64,000 bases of DNA from Herbiconiux sp. A18JL235 (GCF_040939305.1 NZ_CP162511.1:3534001-3598000), one strand, 5' to 3'. Positions 39,049-47,920 are shown, numbered from the stretch's first letter. Notes: a model not told the origin generated them from the sequence alone. A program made the numbers and translations.

Positions 39049-39933
39049 CTACGCGCCGGCGGTCACGACGTCGGCGACCCAACGGCGGAGGAAGAGGGCG
39101 CCGGCAGCGTCGTTCACGAGGTCGTCCGGCGCGGTGAGCACCGGGTACGGCTTGTCGGGAACGCCTTCGGCAGGGCGCACGTCGACGTGCGCGACCTCGT
39201 ACGCGTGCTCGAACAGCCAATCGGCCATGGCGTAGTCACCCCGCGAGTCGCCGGCGGTGCGCCACACCTTGGGCAGCGGTCCGTCGGCAGCGATGAGGGC
39301 GAGGCCGCGTTCCGCGCCCAAAGCCTTGCCCACCCGCACGTCCTCGATGTCGGTCGAGATGATCGACGGGTCGAGCCGATAGCGGGTGCTGCCGTCGGCA
39401 GCCGGGCGGCGCTCGGTTCTCCACACGGCGCCGTCTCCATCCGCTGTGCACAGATCGAGGAGGGCGCGGTCGATCTCGTCCTGGCGCGCGAGATACTCGA
39501 GGGAGTCGACGTCGAGGTGCTGCTCGACGGCGAAACCGGTGCGCTTGGTCTCGTCGAAGAACACGACGTCGTCGAAGCGTTCGCTCACGAGCGCTCGCAC
39601 GGCGTCACGAAGCTCGGTCGGCAAGACCAGCGAGCTGTCGACGACGAGCTCGCCCGCTCCTGCAGAGGTGATGGGGAACCAAGTCGCACCCTTCTCGCAG
39701 ACGCCGTACACCCGGGCACCCGCCTCGAGCCCTTCGGAGAGCAGCGGCCCGACCACCTCGTCGACGAGGAAGCCGTCGGAGCGCCCCGTGTTGAACACCA
39801 CCGGCACACCCGCATTGGCGAGCACCACGAGGTCTTCGGCGATCGACGGGATCGCCAGCGACCTGGTCACCGGACTGGCAAGCGGCCCATCGACATCGAG
39901 CAGCAGACCGAGCGAGGGGGTGGGGGAAGTCAC
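39049..39933 (-). CDS. HAD-superfamily hydrolase
   Basis: 294 residues. Motif I is LLLDVDGPL (Asp nucleophile near residue 13), motif II is VVFNTGRSDG near 46-54, and the late acidic motif GDSRGDYAMADWL near 231-244 provides the magnesium ligands, as in Cof-type HAD phosphatases. The substrate is unknown, probably a small phosphorylated metabolite. The start is GTG 39933, with a GATACT hexamer six bases upstream that may give a leaderless mRNA. The conserved 56-bp palindrome lies just upstream at 39967-40022. Confidence 0.82.
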   Translation of the reverse strand: MTSPTPSLGLLLDVDGPLASPVTRSLAIPSIAEDLVVLANAGVPVVFNTGRSDGFLVDEVVGPLLSEGLEAGARVYGVCEKGATWFPITSAGAGELVVDSSLVLPTELRDAVRALVSERFDDVVFFDETKRTGFAVEQHLDVDSLEYLARQDEIDRALLDLCTADGDGAVWRTERRPAADGSTRYRLDPSIISTDIEDVRVGKALGAERGLALIAADGPLPKVWRTAGDSRGDYAMADWLFEHAYEVAHVDVRPAEGVPDKPYPVLTAPDDLVNDAAGALFLRRWVADVVTAGA

Positions 39934-39966
39934 CCGTCAAGTATCCCCCGCGACCCCACCCGCACG

Positions 39967-40022
39967 TTCTTGCGGACAAAGTCCGTGATAACGGAGGTTT
40001 GGACGGACTTTGTCCGCGAGAA
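39967..40022. repeat. 56-bp nested palindrome, copy 1
   Basis: Two 20-base arms (39967-39986 and 40003-40022) pair at 19 of 20 positions around a 16-base loop. The core is GCGGACAAAGTCCGT with its exact complement (15 bp). Each arm also contains its own dyad, CGGAC-AAA-GTCCG. The same architecture recurs at 57928-57983. It lies between the DUF2071 gene stop and the HAD gene start. Confidence 0.93.
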
Positions 40023-40045
40023 ACTGCACGGACCGGGGAAACGGG

Positions 40046-40819
40046 TCAGCCGAGAGCGGGGTAGGCGCGGCCGAAGGCCGTGTGCACGCCCGGGGAGAAG
40101 AGCACGGAGTCGGGGGCGCGGGAGGCGAGGCGGGGGAAGCCCGCGGCGGCGAGCAGCTCGTCGTCGAGGAAGTCGAGGCGGGCGGCGCGCACCTCCCACG
40201 GGTCGTGCTGGTTGGGGATGAAGAGCGTGCGGCCGCGGCGGGCGATGTGGAGGCCCCACCGGGCGGTGAGGAAGACCGCGAGCGGGTCGTGCGAGAGGTC
40301 GGTGTCGAGGGGCTGCACGTCGATGCGCGAGTGCGGGCCGGTGCGTCCGCCGAAGCCGTGAGCGCCCCGACGCTCCGAGCGGTAGCTGATGACACCGGAT
40401 GCGGAGGTCGAGATCGACATGCGCGCCCAGCGGTAGGGCAGTCCGAACAAGACGTGCGCCGCGGTCACCGCGGCGAGCCGCGACGACTCGAGCGAGCTGA
40501 ACACGACACCCCGGCGGCCGGTCTCGTCGACCGAGTACAGCCTGACGTTGATCTCGGGGAAGGTTCCGGCGTACGGGATGGGGCCGAGCGGGCGGAACAC
40601 GGGAGCCGTCGCGTTCGCGAGCCGGAACGGGATGAGCCCGACCCACGCCGACCCGTCGAACACGTCGGGTCGGGTGCCCGGAGGAAGATACGGTGCGACG
40701 ACCGCGGGCTCGACCCGCCAGTGCAGGAAGGTGAGCGACTGCCAGTCCTGCTCGTGCAGCGCCCCGCCCGGCATCGGAGGCGCGGTGCGCGACAGGGGCG
40801 CGGGCTCCGCGGGGGGCAC
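40046..40819 (-). CDS. DUF2071 (YqjF-like) family protein
   Basis: 257 residues from GTG 40819. The family features are LTFLHWRVEPAVVAPYLPPG, SAWVGLIPFRLAN, FPEINVRLYSVDETGRRGVV and the C-terminal PDSVLFSPGVHTAFGRAYP. These relate to YqjF-type proteins with an acetoacetate decarboxylase-like fold, of unknown activity. An earlier in-frame start at 40873 would overlap the upstream small gene and add 18 Ser/Thr/Arg-rich residues, so the GTG preceded by a G-rich site is preferred. The upstream gene ends 13 bases away. Confidence 0.87.
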   Translation of the reverse strand: MPPAEPAPLSRTAPPMPGGALHEQDWQSLTFLHWRVEPAVVAPYLPPGTRPDVFDGSAWVGLIPFRLANATAPVFRPLGPIPYAGTFPEINVRLYSVDETGRRGVVFSSLESSRLAAVTAAHVLFGLPYRWARMSISTSASGVISYRSERRGAHGFGGRTGPHSRIDVQPLDTDLSHDPLAVFLTARWGLHIARRGRTLFIPNQHDPWEVRAARLDFLDDELLAAAGFPRLASRAPDSVLFSPGVHTAFGRAYPALG

Positions 40820-40832
40820 GCTCGACCGCCCC

Positions 40833-41045
40833 CTACTCGTCGGCGTCGATGCCGACGACCGCCACGTCGACACCGGGTGAGATCAGGATGTCGGCGCGCT
40901 TGTACTTGCCCTCGCCGACGTTCACCTCGAGCCAGGTCGGCACCGCCGACTCGACCGCCGCACGGATCTCCTCCTTGACCTCGTCGATGTCGCGCCCCGA
41001 GACCGAGTACTGCTTTCCCGCGTAGAGGATGTTGATGCGCTTCAC
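40833..41045 (-). CDS. Conserved small protein of unknown function
   Basis: 70 residues, starting (M)[20 protein letters not shown]. Predicted alpha/beta with no membrane segment; it contains [23 protein letters not shown] do not recognise a named domain. The GTG start at 41045 follows AAGAAGGG at good spacing, which favours it over an in-frame ATG at 41093. It precedes the DUF2071 gene by 13 bases on the same strand, so the two are probably one operon, and it is divergent from thyA. Confidence 0.7.
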   Translation of the reverse strand: MKRINILYAGKQYSVSGRDIDEVKEEIRAAVESAVPTWLEVNVGEGKYKRADILISPGVDVAVVGIDADE

Positions 41046-41164
41046 CGGCTGCCCTTCTTTCGCCACCAGGGTACCGGCAAGCGGGGCGTGCATCCGTGTT
41101 GATCGTCGCGACTATCCACGAAACACCGACGACGACATCCGAGAATGCGTCTACGCTCGACCTG

Positions 41165-41971
41165 ATGAACACGATCGCGACGCCCTACGAAGACCTGCTG
41201 CGCGAAACACTCGCCACGGGCACACCGAAATCCGACCGCACGGGAACCGGCACCCGCAGCGTCTTCGGCCGTCAGCTGCGGTTCGACCTGGCCGAGGGCT
41301 TCCCACTCATCACCACGAAGCGGGTGCACTTCAAGTCGATCGCGTACGAGCTGCTCTGGTTCCTGCGCGGCGAAGGCAATGTGGGCTGGCTGCAGGAGAA
41401 CGGCGTCACCATCTGGGACGAGTGGGCCGACGAGCGCGGCGAGCTCGGCCCGGTGTACGGGGTGCAGTGGCGCTCGTGGCCGGCCCCCGACGGCGGCGCC
41501 ATCGACCAGATCTCGCAGGTGATCGACACCATCCGCACCGACCCCGACTCCCGGCGCATGATCGTGTCGGCCTGGAACGTCGCCGACATCCCGCAGATGG
41601 CACTGGCTCCCTGCCATGCGCTGTTCCAGTTCTACGTCGCCGACGGCAAGCTGTCGTGTCAGCTCTACCAGCGCAGCGCCGACCTCTTCCTCGGCGTGCC
41701 GTTCAACATCGCCAGCTATGCGCTGCTCACCCAGCTCATCGCTGCGCAGACCGGCCTGGGTCTCGGCGACTTCGTGTGGACGGGTGGCGACTGCCACATC
41801 TACGACAACCACGTCGACCAGGTGCGGTTGCAACTCGAGCGCGACCCGTTCCCGGCGCCGACCCTGCGCATCGTGAACGAGCGGGCGAGTGTGTTCGACT
41901 ACGAGTACGACGACCTCCAACTCGTCGACTACCAGCACCACCCCGCCATCCGCGCAGCCGTCGCGGTCTGA
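41165..41971 (+). CDS. thyA: Thymidylate synthase
   Basis: Converts dUMP to dTMP using methylene-tetrahydrofolate. 268 residues, standard length. Diagnostic segments are [27 protein letters not shown], the catalytic cysteine in [12 protein letters not shown] (near residue 149), [20 protein letters not shown] and [13 protein letters not shown]. The ATG at 41165 matches the family N-terminus; a TACGCT hexamer seven bases upstream suggests a nearly leaderless mRNA. folA follows four bases after the stop, forming a thyA-folA operon that links dihydrofolate production and recycling. Confidence 0.98.
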   Translation: MNTIATPYEDLLRETLATGTPKSDRTGTGTRSVFGRQLRFDLAEGFPLITTKRVHFKSIAYELLWFLRGEGNVGWLQENGVTIWDEWADERGELGPVYGVQWRSWPAPDGGAIDQISQVIDTIRTDPDSRRMIVSAWNVADIPQMALAPCHALFQFYVADGKLSCQLYQRSADLFLGVPFNIASYALLTQLIAAQTGLGLGDFVWTGGDCHIYDNHVDQVRLQLERDPFPAPTLRIVNERASVFDYEYDDLQLVDYQHHPAIRAAVAV

Positions 41972-41975
41972 CGCC

Positions 41976-42503
41976 GTGGGCATCGCACTCATCTGGGCCG
42001 AGGCCGCGGGTGGCGTGATCGGGGAGGGCGGCGGCATTCCGTGGCACCTGCCCGAAGATCTCGCGCACTTCCGCGAACTCACCACCGGCTCGCCCGTCGT
42101 GATGGGGCGGCGCACGTGGGAGTCGCTGCCCGAGCGGTTCCGGCCGCTGCCCGGCCGCGACAACATCGTGGTGACGAGGCAGAGCGGATGGTCGGCTGAC
42201 GGCGCCGAGACCGCGAACGACCTCGAGGCGGTGCTGGCGCGCTTCGCCGGCGCGCCGATCGTCGCCGGCGCAGTACCCGCGGCCGTGGCGACGGCGTGGG
42301 TGATCGGCGGGGGCGAGATCTACGCGGCATCGCTCCCCCACGCGACCCGCGTCGAGGTCACCGAGGTCGATCTCGAGGTCGCGGGCGACACCCGGGCGCC
42401 GGCGCTCGGCCCCGAGTGGGCGCGGGAGACCGACCCGGCCGAAGGCTGGTTCGAGTCGCGCACCGGCATCCGCTACCGGTTCCACACCTTCACGCGCGCG
42501 TAG
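41976..42503 (+). CDS. folA: Dihydrofolate reductase
   Basis: Regenerates tetrahydrofolate with NADPH. 175 residues from GTG 41976, beginning (M)GIALIWAEAAGGVIG. Key motifs are IPWHLPEDLAHFRELT with the catalytic acidic residue, VVMGRRTWESLP, and WVIGGGEIYAASLP for cofactor binding. It lies four bases after thyA with the same orientation, the standard pairing. The start is supported by reading-frame homology, not by a ribosome-binding site, so coupling to thyA translation is likely. Confidence 0.96.
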   Translation: MGIALIWAEAAGGVIGEGGGIPWHLPEDLAHFRELTTGSPVVMGRRTWESLPERFRPLPGRDNIVVTRQSGWSADGAETANDLEAVLARFAGAPIVAGAVPAAVATAWVIGGGEIYAASLPHATRVEVTEVDLEVAGDTRAPALGPEWARETDPAEGWFESRTGIRYRFHTFTRA

Positions 42504-42544
42504 CGGCGACTCGCACCCCGCACCCGCCGCCCGGCCGCGGCGGC

Positions 42545-42802
42545 TCAGTCGTAGATGTGCGTGACGCTCCAGAAGGGGCCGCCGTGGCGACGGACGACGT
42601 CGAAGACGCGGCTGACGCCCGCCTCGTTGGTGGCCTGGAAGCGCCAGGCGGCGAAGTCGGGTGCGTGGGTGCCCCAGTAGAGGCCCTCGGGTTCGGTGGG
42701 GCGATCGGTGACCCGCCAGCGCTCGCGCTGCCAGAGCATGCGCACCGGAACCGCGTCTGCGAACCAGATCGTTGCCACCTCGGTGAGATCGATGGTGCTC
42801 AT
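42545..42802 (-). CDS. Small conserved protein (DUF6504-like)
   Basis: 85 residues: RWRVTDRPTEPEGLYWGT and FQATNEAGVSRVFDV, ending in WSVTHIYD. The pattern of a compact beta-rich domain with 'RWRV...W+...YDL/V...VYD' resembles the small actinobacterial DUF6504 group sometimes found beside translesion polymerase genes, though none is here. The ATG at 42802 has GGAGG four bases upstream; longer in-frame starts add an unrelated tail. Function unknown. It is convergent with folA. Confidence 0.7.
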   Translation of the reverse strand: MSTIDLTEVATIWFADAVPVRMLWQRERWRVTDRPTEPEGLYWGTHAPDFAAWRFQATNEAGVSRVFDVVRRHGGPFWSVTHIYD

Positions 42803-42905
42803 CGCGCCTCCAGACATTCGAAAGTGTGTTCGAACATCCATGATGCTCCCGACGGGCGCGACACGCCAAAGGGCCGCGGGCACGAGACCGGGGTACGGTC
42901 GAAGA

Positions 42906-42945
42906 AAGCGGGGAGCGCGACCGGGATAAGGGGCGCTCCCCGCTT
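42906..42945 (-). terminator. Terminator after msrBA
   Basis: Perfect 13-bp arms AAGCGGGGAGCGC (42906-42918) and GCGCTCCCCGCTT (42933-42945). On the minus strand it is followed by CTTCTTTC-like pyrimidines. It lies 39 bases past the msrA stop codon. Confidence 0.85.
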
Positions 42946-42984
42946 CTGTGTCGATGCTACCGAATGCGGTGTCGACCCGAAGGA

Positions 42985-43515
42985 CTAGGCCCCGGCGGCA
43001 GTCGCCTGCTCACGCCTCGGCAGCACCCATCCGGGTCGCACGTAGTGGCAGGTGTACCCGTTCGGATAGCGCTCCAGGTAGTCCTGGTGCTCGGGCTCGG
43101 CCTCCCAGAACGGTCCCGCGGGAGCGAGCTCGGTGACCACCTTGCCCGGCCACAGGCCCGAGGCGTCGACGTCGGCGATGGTGTCCTCGGCGACGGCGCG
43201 CTGCTCGTCGTCGACGTAGTAGATGCCCGAGCGGTAGCTCGTGCCGATGTCGTTGCCCTGACGGTTCTTCGTCGACGGGTCATGGATCTGGAAGAAGAAC
43301 TCCAGCAGCGACCGATAGCTCGTCACCGTCGGGTCGTAGGTGATCTCGATCGCCTCCGCGTGGGTGCCGTGGCGACGGTAGGTCGCGTTCGGGACATCTC
43401 CTCCGGTGTAGCCGACCCGGGTGTCGAGCACGCCGGGACGCCGGCGGATGAGATCCTCCATGCCCCAGAAGCAGCCTCCGGCCAGGATCGCCTTCTGCGT
43501 TGCGGTGTCGCTCAT
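42985..43515 (-). CDS. msrA: Peptide methionine sulfoxide reductase MsrA
   Basis: Reduces the S-form of methionine sulfoxide in proteins. 176 residues. The catalytic motif GCFWG has its cysteine at residue 15, followed by [13 protein letters not shown] and the [19 protein letters not shown] signature. The C-terminal half shows no clear resolving Cys pair, so thioredoxin recycling may involve few cysteines. Its ATG overlaps the msrB stop by four bases, giving an msrB-msrA operon ended by a strong hairpin. Confidence 0.97.
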   Translation of the reverse strand: MSDTATQKAILAGGCFWGMEDLIRRRPGVLDTRVGYTGGDVPNATYRRHGTHAEAIEITYDPTVTSYRSLLEFFFQIHDPSTKNRQGNDIGTSYRSGIYYVDDEQRAVAEDTIADVDASGLWPGKVVTELAPAGPFWEAEPEHQDYLERYPNGYTCHYVRPGWVLPRREQATAAGA

Positions 43516-44009
43516 CGGGTTCCCTCCTCGGGAGTCGTGGTGGTCGTGGCGGATGCGGTCGCGGAGAGGCCGAACAAGGGAAGGAACTCCCCGTACCCCT
43601 CCGCCACGAGCGAGGCGACCGGCACGAAGCGCAACGCGGCGGAATTGATGCAGTAGCGCATCCCGCCCGCCTCGCGCGGGCCGTCGGGGAACAGGTGGCC
43701 CAGGTGACTGTCGCCGCCGGAGGAACGCACCTCGGTGCGCTTCATGCCCCAGCTGCGGTCGGTCTTCTCCACGATGCGGGACCGGTCGATCGGGGCGGTG
43801 AAGCTCGGCCAGCCCGACCCGCTGTCGTACTTGTCGGTGGAGGCGAACAACGGCTCGCCCGAGACGACGTCGACGTAGATGCCGTCGTCGTGGTTGTCCC
43901 AGTACTGGTTGCGGAACGCCGGCTCGGTCTCGTCGTCTTGCGTGACGCGGTACTGCTGGCGGGTGAGACGCGACAGCGCCTCAGGGGTCTTGACGTACTC
44001 GGTGGTCAC
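43512..44009 (-). CDS. msrB: Peptide methionine sulfoxide reductase MsrB
   Basis: Reduces the R-form of methionine sulfoxide. 165 residues. Conserved blocks are [20 protein letters not shown], the [17 protein letters not shown] region and [14 protein letters not shown] with the catalytic cysteine near residue 120. The four CxxC zinc cysteines of many MsrBs are absent, as in the zinc-free class. The GTG start at 44009 has GAGGAG upstream. The last 25 residues are Thr/Ala-rich. It is translationally coupled to msrA. Confidence 0.96.
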   Translation of the reverse strand: MTTEYVKTPEALSRLTRQQYRVTQDDETEPAFRNQYWDNHDDGIYVDVVSGEPLFASTDKYDSGSGWPSFTAPIDRSRIVEKTDRSWGMKRTEVRSSGGDSHLGHLFPDGPREAGGMRYCINSAALRFVPVASLVAEGYGEFLPLFGLSATASATTTTTPEEGTR

Positions 44010-44119
44010 GAGATCTCCTCTGTCTTCGCGCCGCTGGCTGCGGCGTCACAGAGCAGAACAATCGTTCTGCTCGCATTGTTCCCGCGGGCGGCAGGAAGAT
44101 CCGGATGCTCACCGCCGAC

Positions 44120-45859
44120 TCAGGTCACCGTCACGAGAGAGCGCTGCCAGCCGGTCGACCCGTCGGGTGCGATCGGAGCGCGCTCCTCGACCTGGAGCTT
44201 GCCCCGCTTGTCGGTGGCGCGCACCGTGACGTAGTGCACACCCGAGGTCGCCTCCCAGTCGACGTACCACTGCACCCAGGTCTCGTCGTTGACGGCGGTG
44301 GAGAGGGTGGCGGGAATCCAGTCGGCGTCGTCGATCGACACCTCCACCTTCTCGATGCCGACGGGCTGCGCCCAGGCGACGCCGGCGATCTTCGTCGCAC
44401 CCGCCGGCACCGGCGTGTCGACCCGGGGCGTGTCGATGCGGGAGGACAGCTTGATCGGCGCCTTCTCCGAGTACCCGCGCGGCGTCCAGTACGCCTCGTC
44501 GTCGGCGAAGGTGGTGACCTTCAGCTCCGTCAGCCACTTCGTCGCCGAGACGTAACCGTAGAGGCCGGGCACGACCATCCGTACCGGGAACCCGTGCTCG
44601 AAGGGCAGCGGCTCGCCGTTCATGGCCACGGCGAGGATGGCGTCGAGGTTCTCGTCGGTGAGGCTCGACAGCGGAGTGCTCGCGGTGAACCCGTCGGAAC
44701 TCGTCGAGAGCACCATGTCGGCACCGCTCTGCACCCCCGCACGCTGGAGCACGGTGCGCACGGGCACGCCCAGCCACTTCGCGGTGCCGAGAAGGCTGCC
44801 GCCCACCTCGTTCGACACGCAGGTGAGGGTGATGGAGTACTCGTCGAGCCCGAGGTCGAGGAGGTCTTGGAAGCTCAGGGTGAACTCGTTGTCGACCATG
44901 CCGGTGACCTTGAGACTCCAGGTGCCCGGGTCGAGCTCGGGGACGGTGAGGGCGGTGTCGACCCGGTAGAAGTCGGCGTTCGGGGTGTACAGCGGGGAGA
45001 GCCCGTCGATCGTCAACTCGGCGCCTTGCGGCACGGCGACCGTCGAGCGGGCGGCGGGCAGCTTGAGGGCTGCGCGGATGCCGTCGATCGACGAGGTGGC
45101 CGCCGAGACGATGCGGGCGCCGGTTCCGACGACGGCCGAACCGACGGCGGCGATGACGGCGAGCCCGAGGAAGCGTCGGCGGTCGAGGGCGGGCTCGCGG
45201 GCGGAGGTGGGTGTGCCGGATGCGTCGCCTGCAGGGCCGACCGCTCCGTCGCCGGAAACCTGGGCGGCAGTGCCTGCACCCGCCCGGTTCGGGACGGGCG
45301 TGACGGCGTCACGGCGGTTCGGGGCCGGATGCGCATCCGTCACCCCTGACAACGCAGCCACCCCCGCCCGCCACCCGCGGAGGCGGGCGGCGAGGAGATG
45401 GAGGAGCACGAGGGCGACGAGCGTGCCGACCACGGTCGGGACGGCGGCGAGCGGGCCGGCCGAGGCACGGGTGACCACCGCCGCGACGGCGAGCGCGCCG
45501 GCCAGCGCGACGAGCACGAGACCGAGCGGCGGACGCACGAGCTGCAGCAGGCCGGCGATCGCGGCGGCGATGACGACGGCGACCCCGAGCGAGAGCAGCA
45601 GGAAGAGCTTGTCGTTCTCACCGAAGGTCTCGATGGCGAACTCCTTCGCCCAACGCGGCACGATGTCGATGACGAAGGAGCCGACCGCGAGCAGCGGGCC
45701 GCCGTCACGACCGGTGAGGAGCGCCACCGCCTCGGCGACGGCGAGGAGAGCACCGGCCGAGACGACGCCGGCGACGGCGGCGAGGAAGGCGAAGAACATC
45801 CTGCGTCGTCGGCGCCCTCCGCGCGGCGGGCTCGGCTCCCGGTTCGGCTGCTGCGACAT
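44120..45859 (-). CDS. Membrane-anchored sulfite oxidase-type molybdopterin enzyme
   Basis: 579 residues. Residues 20-160 hold about four or five membrane helices (MFFAFLAAVAGVVSAGALLA onward). A Pro/Ala linker follows, then RRRFLGLAVIAAVGSAVVG as a further hydrophobic segment. The extracytoplasmic part (about 250-579) is a sulfite oxidase-type molybdopterin domain, with the molybdenum-ligand cysteine in ITLTCVSNEVGGSLLG near residue 345 and a C-terminal dimerisation-like domain. The substrate is unknown; sulfite, sulfoxides and nitrate-type oxyanions are possible. The ATG at 45859 has GAGGAGG upstream. It lies 110 bases upstream of msrB, same strand. Confidence 0.9.
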   Translation of the reverse strand: MSQQPNREPSPPRGGRRRRRMFFAFLAAVAGVVSAGALLAVAEAVALLTGRDGGPLLAVGSFVIDIVPRWAKEFAIETFGENDKLFLLLSLGVAVVIAAAIAGLLQLVRPPLGLVLVALAGALAVAAVVTRASAGPLAAVPTVVGTLVALVLLHLLAARLRGWRAGVAALSGVTDAHPAPNRRDAVTPVPNRAGAGTAAQVSGDGAVGPAGDASGTPTSAREPALDRRRFLGLAVIAAVGSAVVGTGARIVSAATSSIDGIRAALKLPAARSTVAVPQGAELTIDGLSPLYTPNADFYRVDTALTVPELDPGTWSLKVTGMVDNEFTLSFQDLLDLGLDEYSITLTCVSNEVGGSLLGTAKWLGVPVRTVLQRAGVQSGADMVLSTSSDGFTASTPLSSLTDENLDAILAVAMNGEPLPFEHGFPVRMVVPGLYGYVSATKWLTELKVTTFADDEAYWTPRGYSEKAPIKLSSRIDTPRVDTPVPAGATKIAGVAWAQPVGIEKVEVSIDDADWIPATLSTAVNDETWVQWYVDWEATSGVHYVTVRATDKRGKLQVEERAPIAPDGSTGWQRSLVTVT

Positions 45860-45982
45860 CGACTGCCTCCTCACACGGCCGCGCCAGAGGCACGGCCCGC
45901 CCTGGCACGCTGCCGGGGCCTGTGAGAGGGATTCGTCGCGGCACGGGTCGCGGATTGGTCCGTACAGGGCGACACTCGTCTC

Positions 45983-46336
45983 ATGACCGAGCGCATCGCA
46001 TCCTGGATCGAGGGCTACCGCACGGCGTGGGAGTCGAACGACCCCGCCGACATCGTCGCCCTGTTCACCGAAGACGCCGAATACCGCGACGGCCCGAGCA
46101 CGCCACCCTGGGTGGGGCACGACGACATCGTGGTGAAGTGGCTCGAGGCGCGCGACGAGCCAGGCGACACCACCTTCACCTGGCAGGTGCTCGTCGACAC
46201 GCCCGAGCTCGGGGTGGCCCAGTGCGTGAGCGAATACCCGAGGCAGTCGAAGATCTACGACAACCTGTGGGTGGTGCGATTCGCCCCCGACGGGCGGGCG
46301 AGCTCGTTCACCGACTGGTTCGTGCTGCGCGACTGA
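45983..46336 (+). CDS. SnoaL-like nuclear transport factor 2 family protein
   Basis: 117 residues of the NTF2/SnoaL fold: helix IASWIEGYRTAWESNDPADI, then LFTEDAEYRDGPSTPPWVG, and strands ending with FTDWFVLRD. Members include polyketide cyclases and small ligand-binding proteins; no catalytic assignment is possible. No ribosome-binding site is evident before the ATG. It is divergent from the molybdopterin enzyme gene. Confidence 0.8.
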   Translation: MTERIASWIEGYRTAWESNDPADIVALFTEDAEYRDGPSTPPWVGHDDIVVKWLEARDEPGDTTFTWQVLVDTPELGVAQCVSEYPRQSKIYDNLWVVRFAPDGRASSFTDWFVLRD

Positions 46337-46357
46337 GGCGCCGGGCGCGGGTCGGAC

Positions 46358-46516
46358 CTACGCGCGGCGGCGGATGTACCGGATGAGCGCGGCGATGATC
46401 GCGAGGATCACGACGACGAGGCCCACCCAGAGCAGGAACTTGGCCGCCTCCACGAAGATGCCGATGAACAGCAGGACGAGGCCGATGATGAGAGCTGCTA
46501 CAGCGATACCGATCAT
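46358..46516 (-). CDS. 52-residue double-helix membrane protein
   Basis: A short gene translating to MIGIAVAALIIGLVLLFIGI at its start, then FVEAAKFLLWVGLVVVILAI and a basic end RYIRRRA. Two hydrophobic stretches (residues 1-22 and 27-45) flank a short charged turn, so it is a small hairpin membrane protein with its basic tail in the cytosol. Codon use matches real genes (third positions mostly G/C). AGGG lies about seven bases before the ATG. Function unknown; similar tiny membrane proteins are widespread in Microbacteriaceae. Confidence 0.65.
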   Translation of the reverse strand: MIGIAVAALIIGLVLLFIGIFVEAAKFLLWVGLVVVILAIIAALIRYIRRRA

Positions 46517-46585
46517 GCTTCAACCCTGGCCCGGAGCATCCGATTCCGCACGCATCCGATGATGTGAACGCCGTCCACATTCGGC

Positions 46586-46591
46586 TAGGGT
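46586..46591 (+). promoter_or_regulatory. -10 hexamer TAGGGT, leaderless start of 46598-47260
   Basis: TAGGGT is followed by six bases and the ATG at 46598. A weak -35 GTGAAC (46564-46569) lies 16 bases upstream. The same -10 hexamer is used by the rrn promoter. Confidence 0.6.
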
Positions 46592-46597
46592 GAGCGC

Positions 46598-47260
46598 ATG
46601 ACCAAGCTTCGCGTGCACAACCTCGCCGTCTCGATCGACGGCTTGGCCACCGGAGAAGGGCAGAGTCTCGAGGCACCCTTCGGGCACGCCGGGCATCGGT
46701 TGATGGGCTGGTTCTTCCCGACCCGGGCCTTCGCCGCCATGACAGGTCACGAGGCCGAAGCGGCGGGGGCGGGCACACGCGGTGTCGACGACGCGTTCGC
46801 CGCCGCGACGAACGTCGGCATCGGCGCCGAGATCATGGGCCGCAACAAGTTCGGGCCGCAACGCGGGCCGTGGCACGACGAGAGCTGGAAGGGCTGGTGG
46901 GGCGACGAGCCGCCGTTCCACACGCCCGTGATCGTGCTGACACACCACCCGCGCCCCGACTTCTCGCTCGGCGAGACGACGTTCCTCTTCCGCGACGCGG
47001 AGCCGGCCGAGGCGCTGGAGATCGCCCGCGAGCAGGCGGGCGGACTCGACGTGCGGCTCGGGGGCGGGCCGACGGTGGTGCGCGCGTTCCTCGAGGCCGA
47101 CCTCGTCGATCACCTGCACATCGTGGTGGTACCGATCGTGCTCGGTCGCGGCGAGCGCCTGTGGGACGGGCTCGAAGGCCTCGAGGAGCGCTTCGACGTC
47201 GAGTCGACGGCCTCCCCCACGGGCGTCGTGCACTACGTCTTCTCGCGGAAGGCGCGCTGA
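46598..47260 (+). CDS. RibD C-terminal/dihydrofolate reductase-fold protein A
   Basis: 220 residues of the RibD_C reductase family: LRVHNLAVSIDGLATGEGQS, AEIMGRNKFGPQRGPW, the nucleotide-binding glycine stretch VRLGGGPTVVRAFLEADLVD and HIVVVPIVLGRGERLW. These proteins are related to DHFR but most members have unknown substrates, so this is unlikely to be a second FolA. It is leaderless by promoter spacing. It is convergent with a second RibD-like gene 90 bases away. Confidence 0.88.
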   Translation: MTKLRVHNLAVSIDGLATGEGQSLEAPFGHAGHRLMGWFFPTRAFAAMTGHEAEAAGAGTRGVDDAFAAATNVGIGAEIMGRNKFGPQRGPWHDESWKGWWGDEPPFHTPVIVLTHHPRPDFSLGETTFLFRDAEPAEALEIAREQAGGLDVRLGGGPTVVRAFLEADLVDHLHIVVVPIVLGRGERLWDGLEGLEERFDVESTASPTGVVHYVFSRKAR

Positions 47261-47271
47261 CCCATTTCACG

Positions 47272-47289
47272 TGGCATGAAAAGATGCCA
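47272..47289. terminator. Small hairpin between convergent RibD-like genes
   Basis: TGGCAT, six-base loop GAAAAG, ATGCCA, in the 90-base gap between the two convergent stops. The stem is only six base pairs, so termination is plausible but weak. Confidence 0.4.
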
Positions 47290-47350
47290 GACAGCAGCTC
47301 CAGCGAACCCGGAGTCGCCGAGCATCGCCACTCAGGGCTCTCGCGACGGT

Positions 47351-47920
47351 TCAGCGCAGCGCGCGGTAGCTGTTCCAGACCACGCCGCTCGTGAAGGGGC
47401 GGCTGGCTGTGAGTTCGAGCCGCGCATCCGTCGGTTCGGCGAACAGGGGGATGCCCGTGCCGAACAGCACGGGGTTCACCTTGAGCAGCAGCTCATCGAT
47501 CTCGGGGAGCAGCGCGCTCGCGAGTCGCCCGCCGCCGCAGAGCCAGAGGTCGCCGCCCGGCTCGGCCTTCAGCTCGCGCACGCGGGCGAGCGCGTCGCCC
47601 CGCACGAGCTCGATGCCGTCGGCGACCGCCTCGTCGGCGAGGCTCGACGAGAACACGAGGTGACGCAGGTGCGGGTAGGCGTCGGCGACACCCGCGTCGA
47701 GCCCGACCTTGTGGGTGGCCCTTCCCTCGAGCACCGTGTCGAAGCGGCCGGACCCGCGGAGCCCGAGCGCATCGCGCACGAACCCGGGGAGGGTCTCCGG
47801 ATGCTCGGCCACCAGCGCGTCGATGTGCGGCCCCTCGACGGGGAACCGGTCGAAGCTCCCGTCGCCCTCGGCGATGAACCCGTCGGCGCTCACCGCCACG
47901 AAGTACACGAGCGATCGCAC
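47351..47920 (-). CDS. RibD C-terminal/dihydrofolate reductase-fold protein B
   Basis: 189 residues: YFVAVSADGFIAEGDGSFDR near the start, then the NADPH-loop segment LWLCGGGRLASALLPEIDEL and KVNPVLFGTGIPLF. This is the typical YwjB/YyaP-like group of RibD_C reductases. Its GTG start (47920) has GAGGAG close by. It is only distantly similar to the convergent neighbour (shared fold, different motif spacing), so a recent tandem duplication is unlikely. Substrate unknown. Confidence 0.87.
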   Translation of the reverse strand: MRSLVYFVAVSADGFIAEGDGSFDRFPVEGPHIDALVAEHPETLPGFVRDALGLRGSGRFDTVLEGRATHKVGLDAGVADAYPHLRHLVFSSSLADEAVADGIELVRGDALARVRELKAEPGGDLWLCGGGRLASALLPEIDELLLKVNPVLFGTGIPLFAEPTDARLELTASRPFTSGVVWNSYRALR

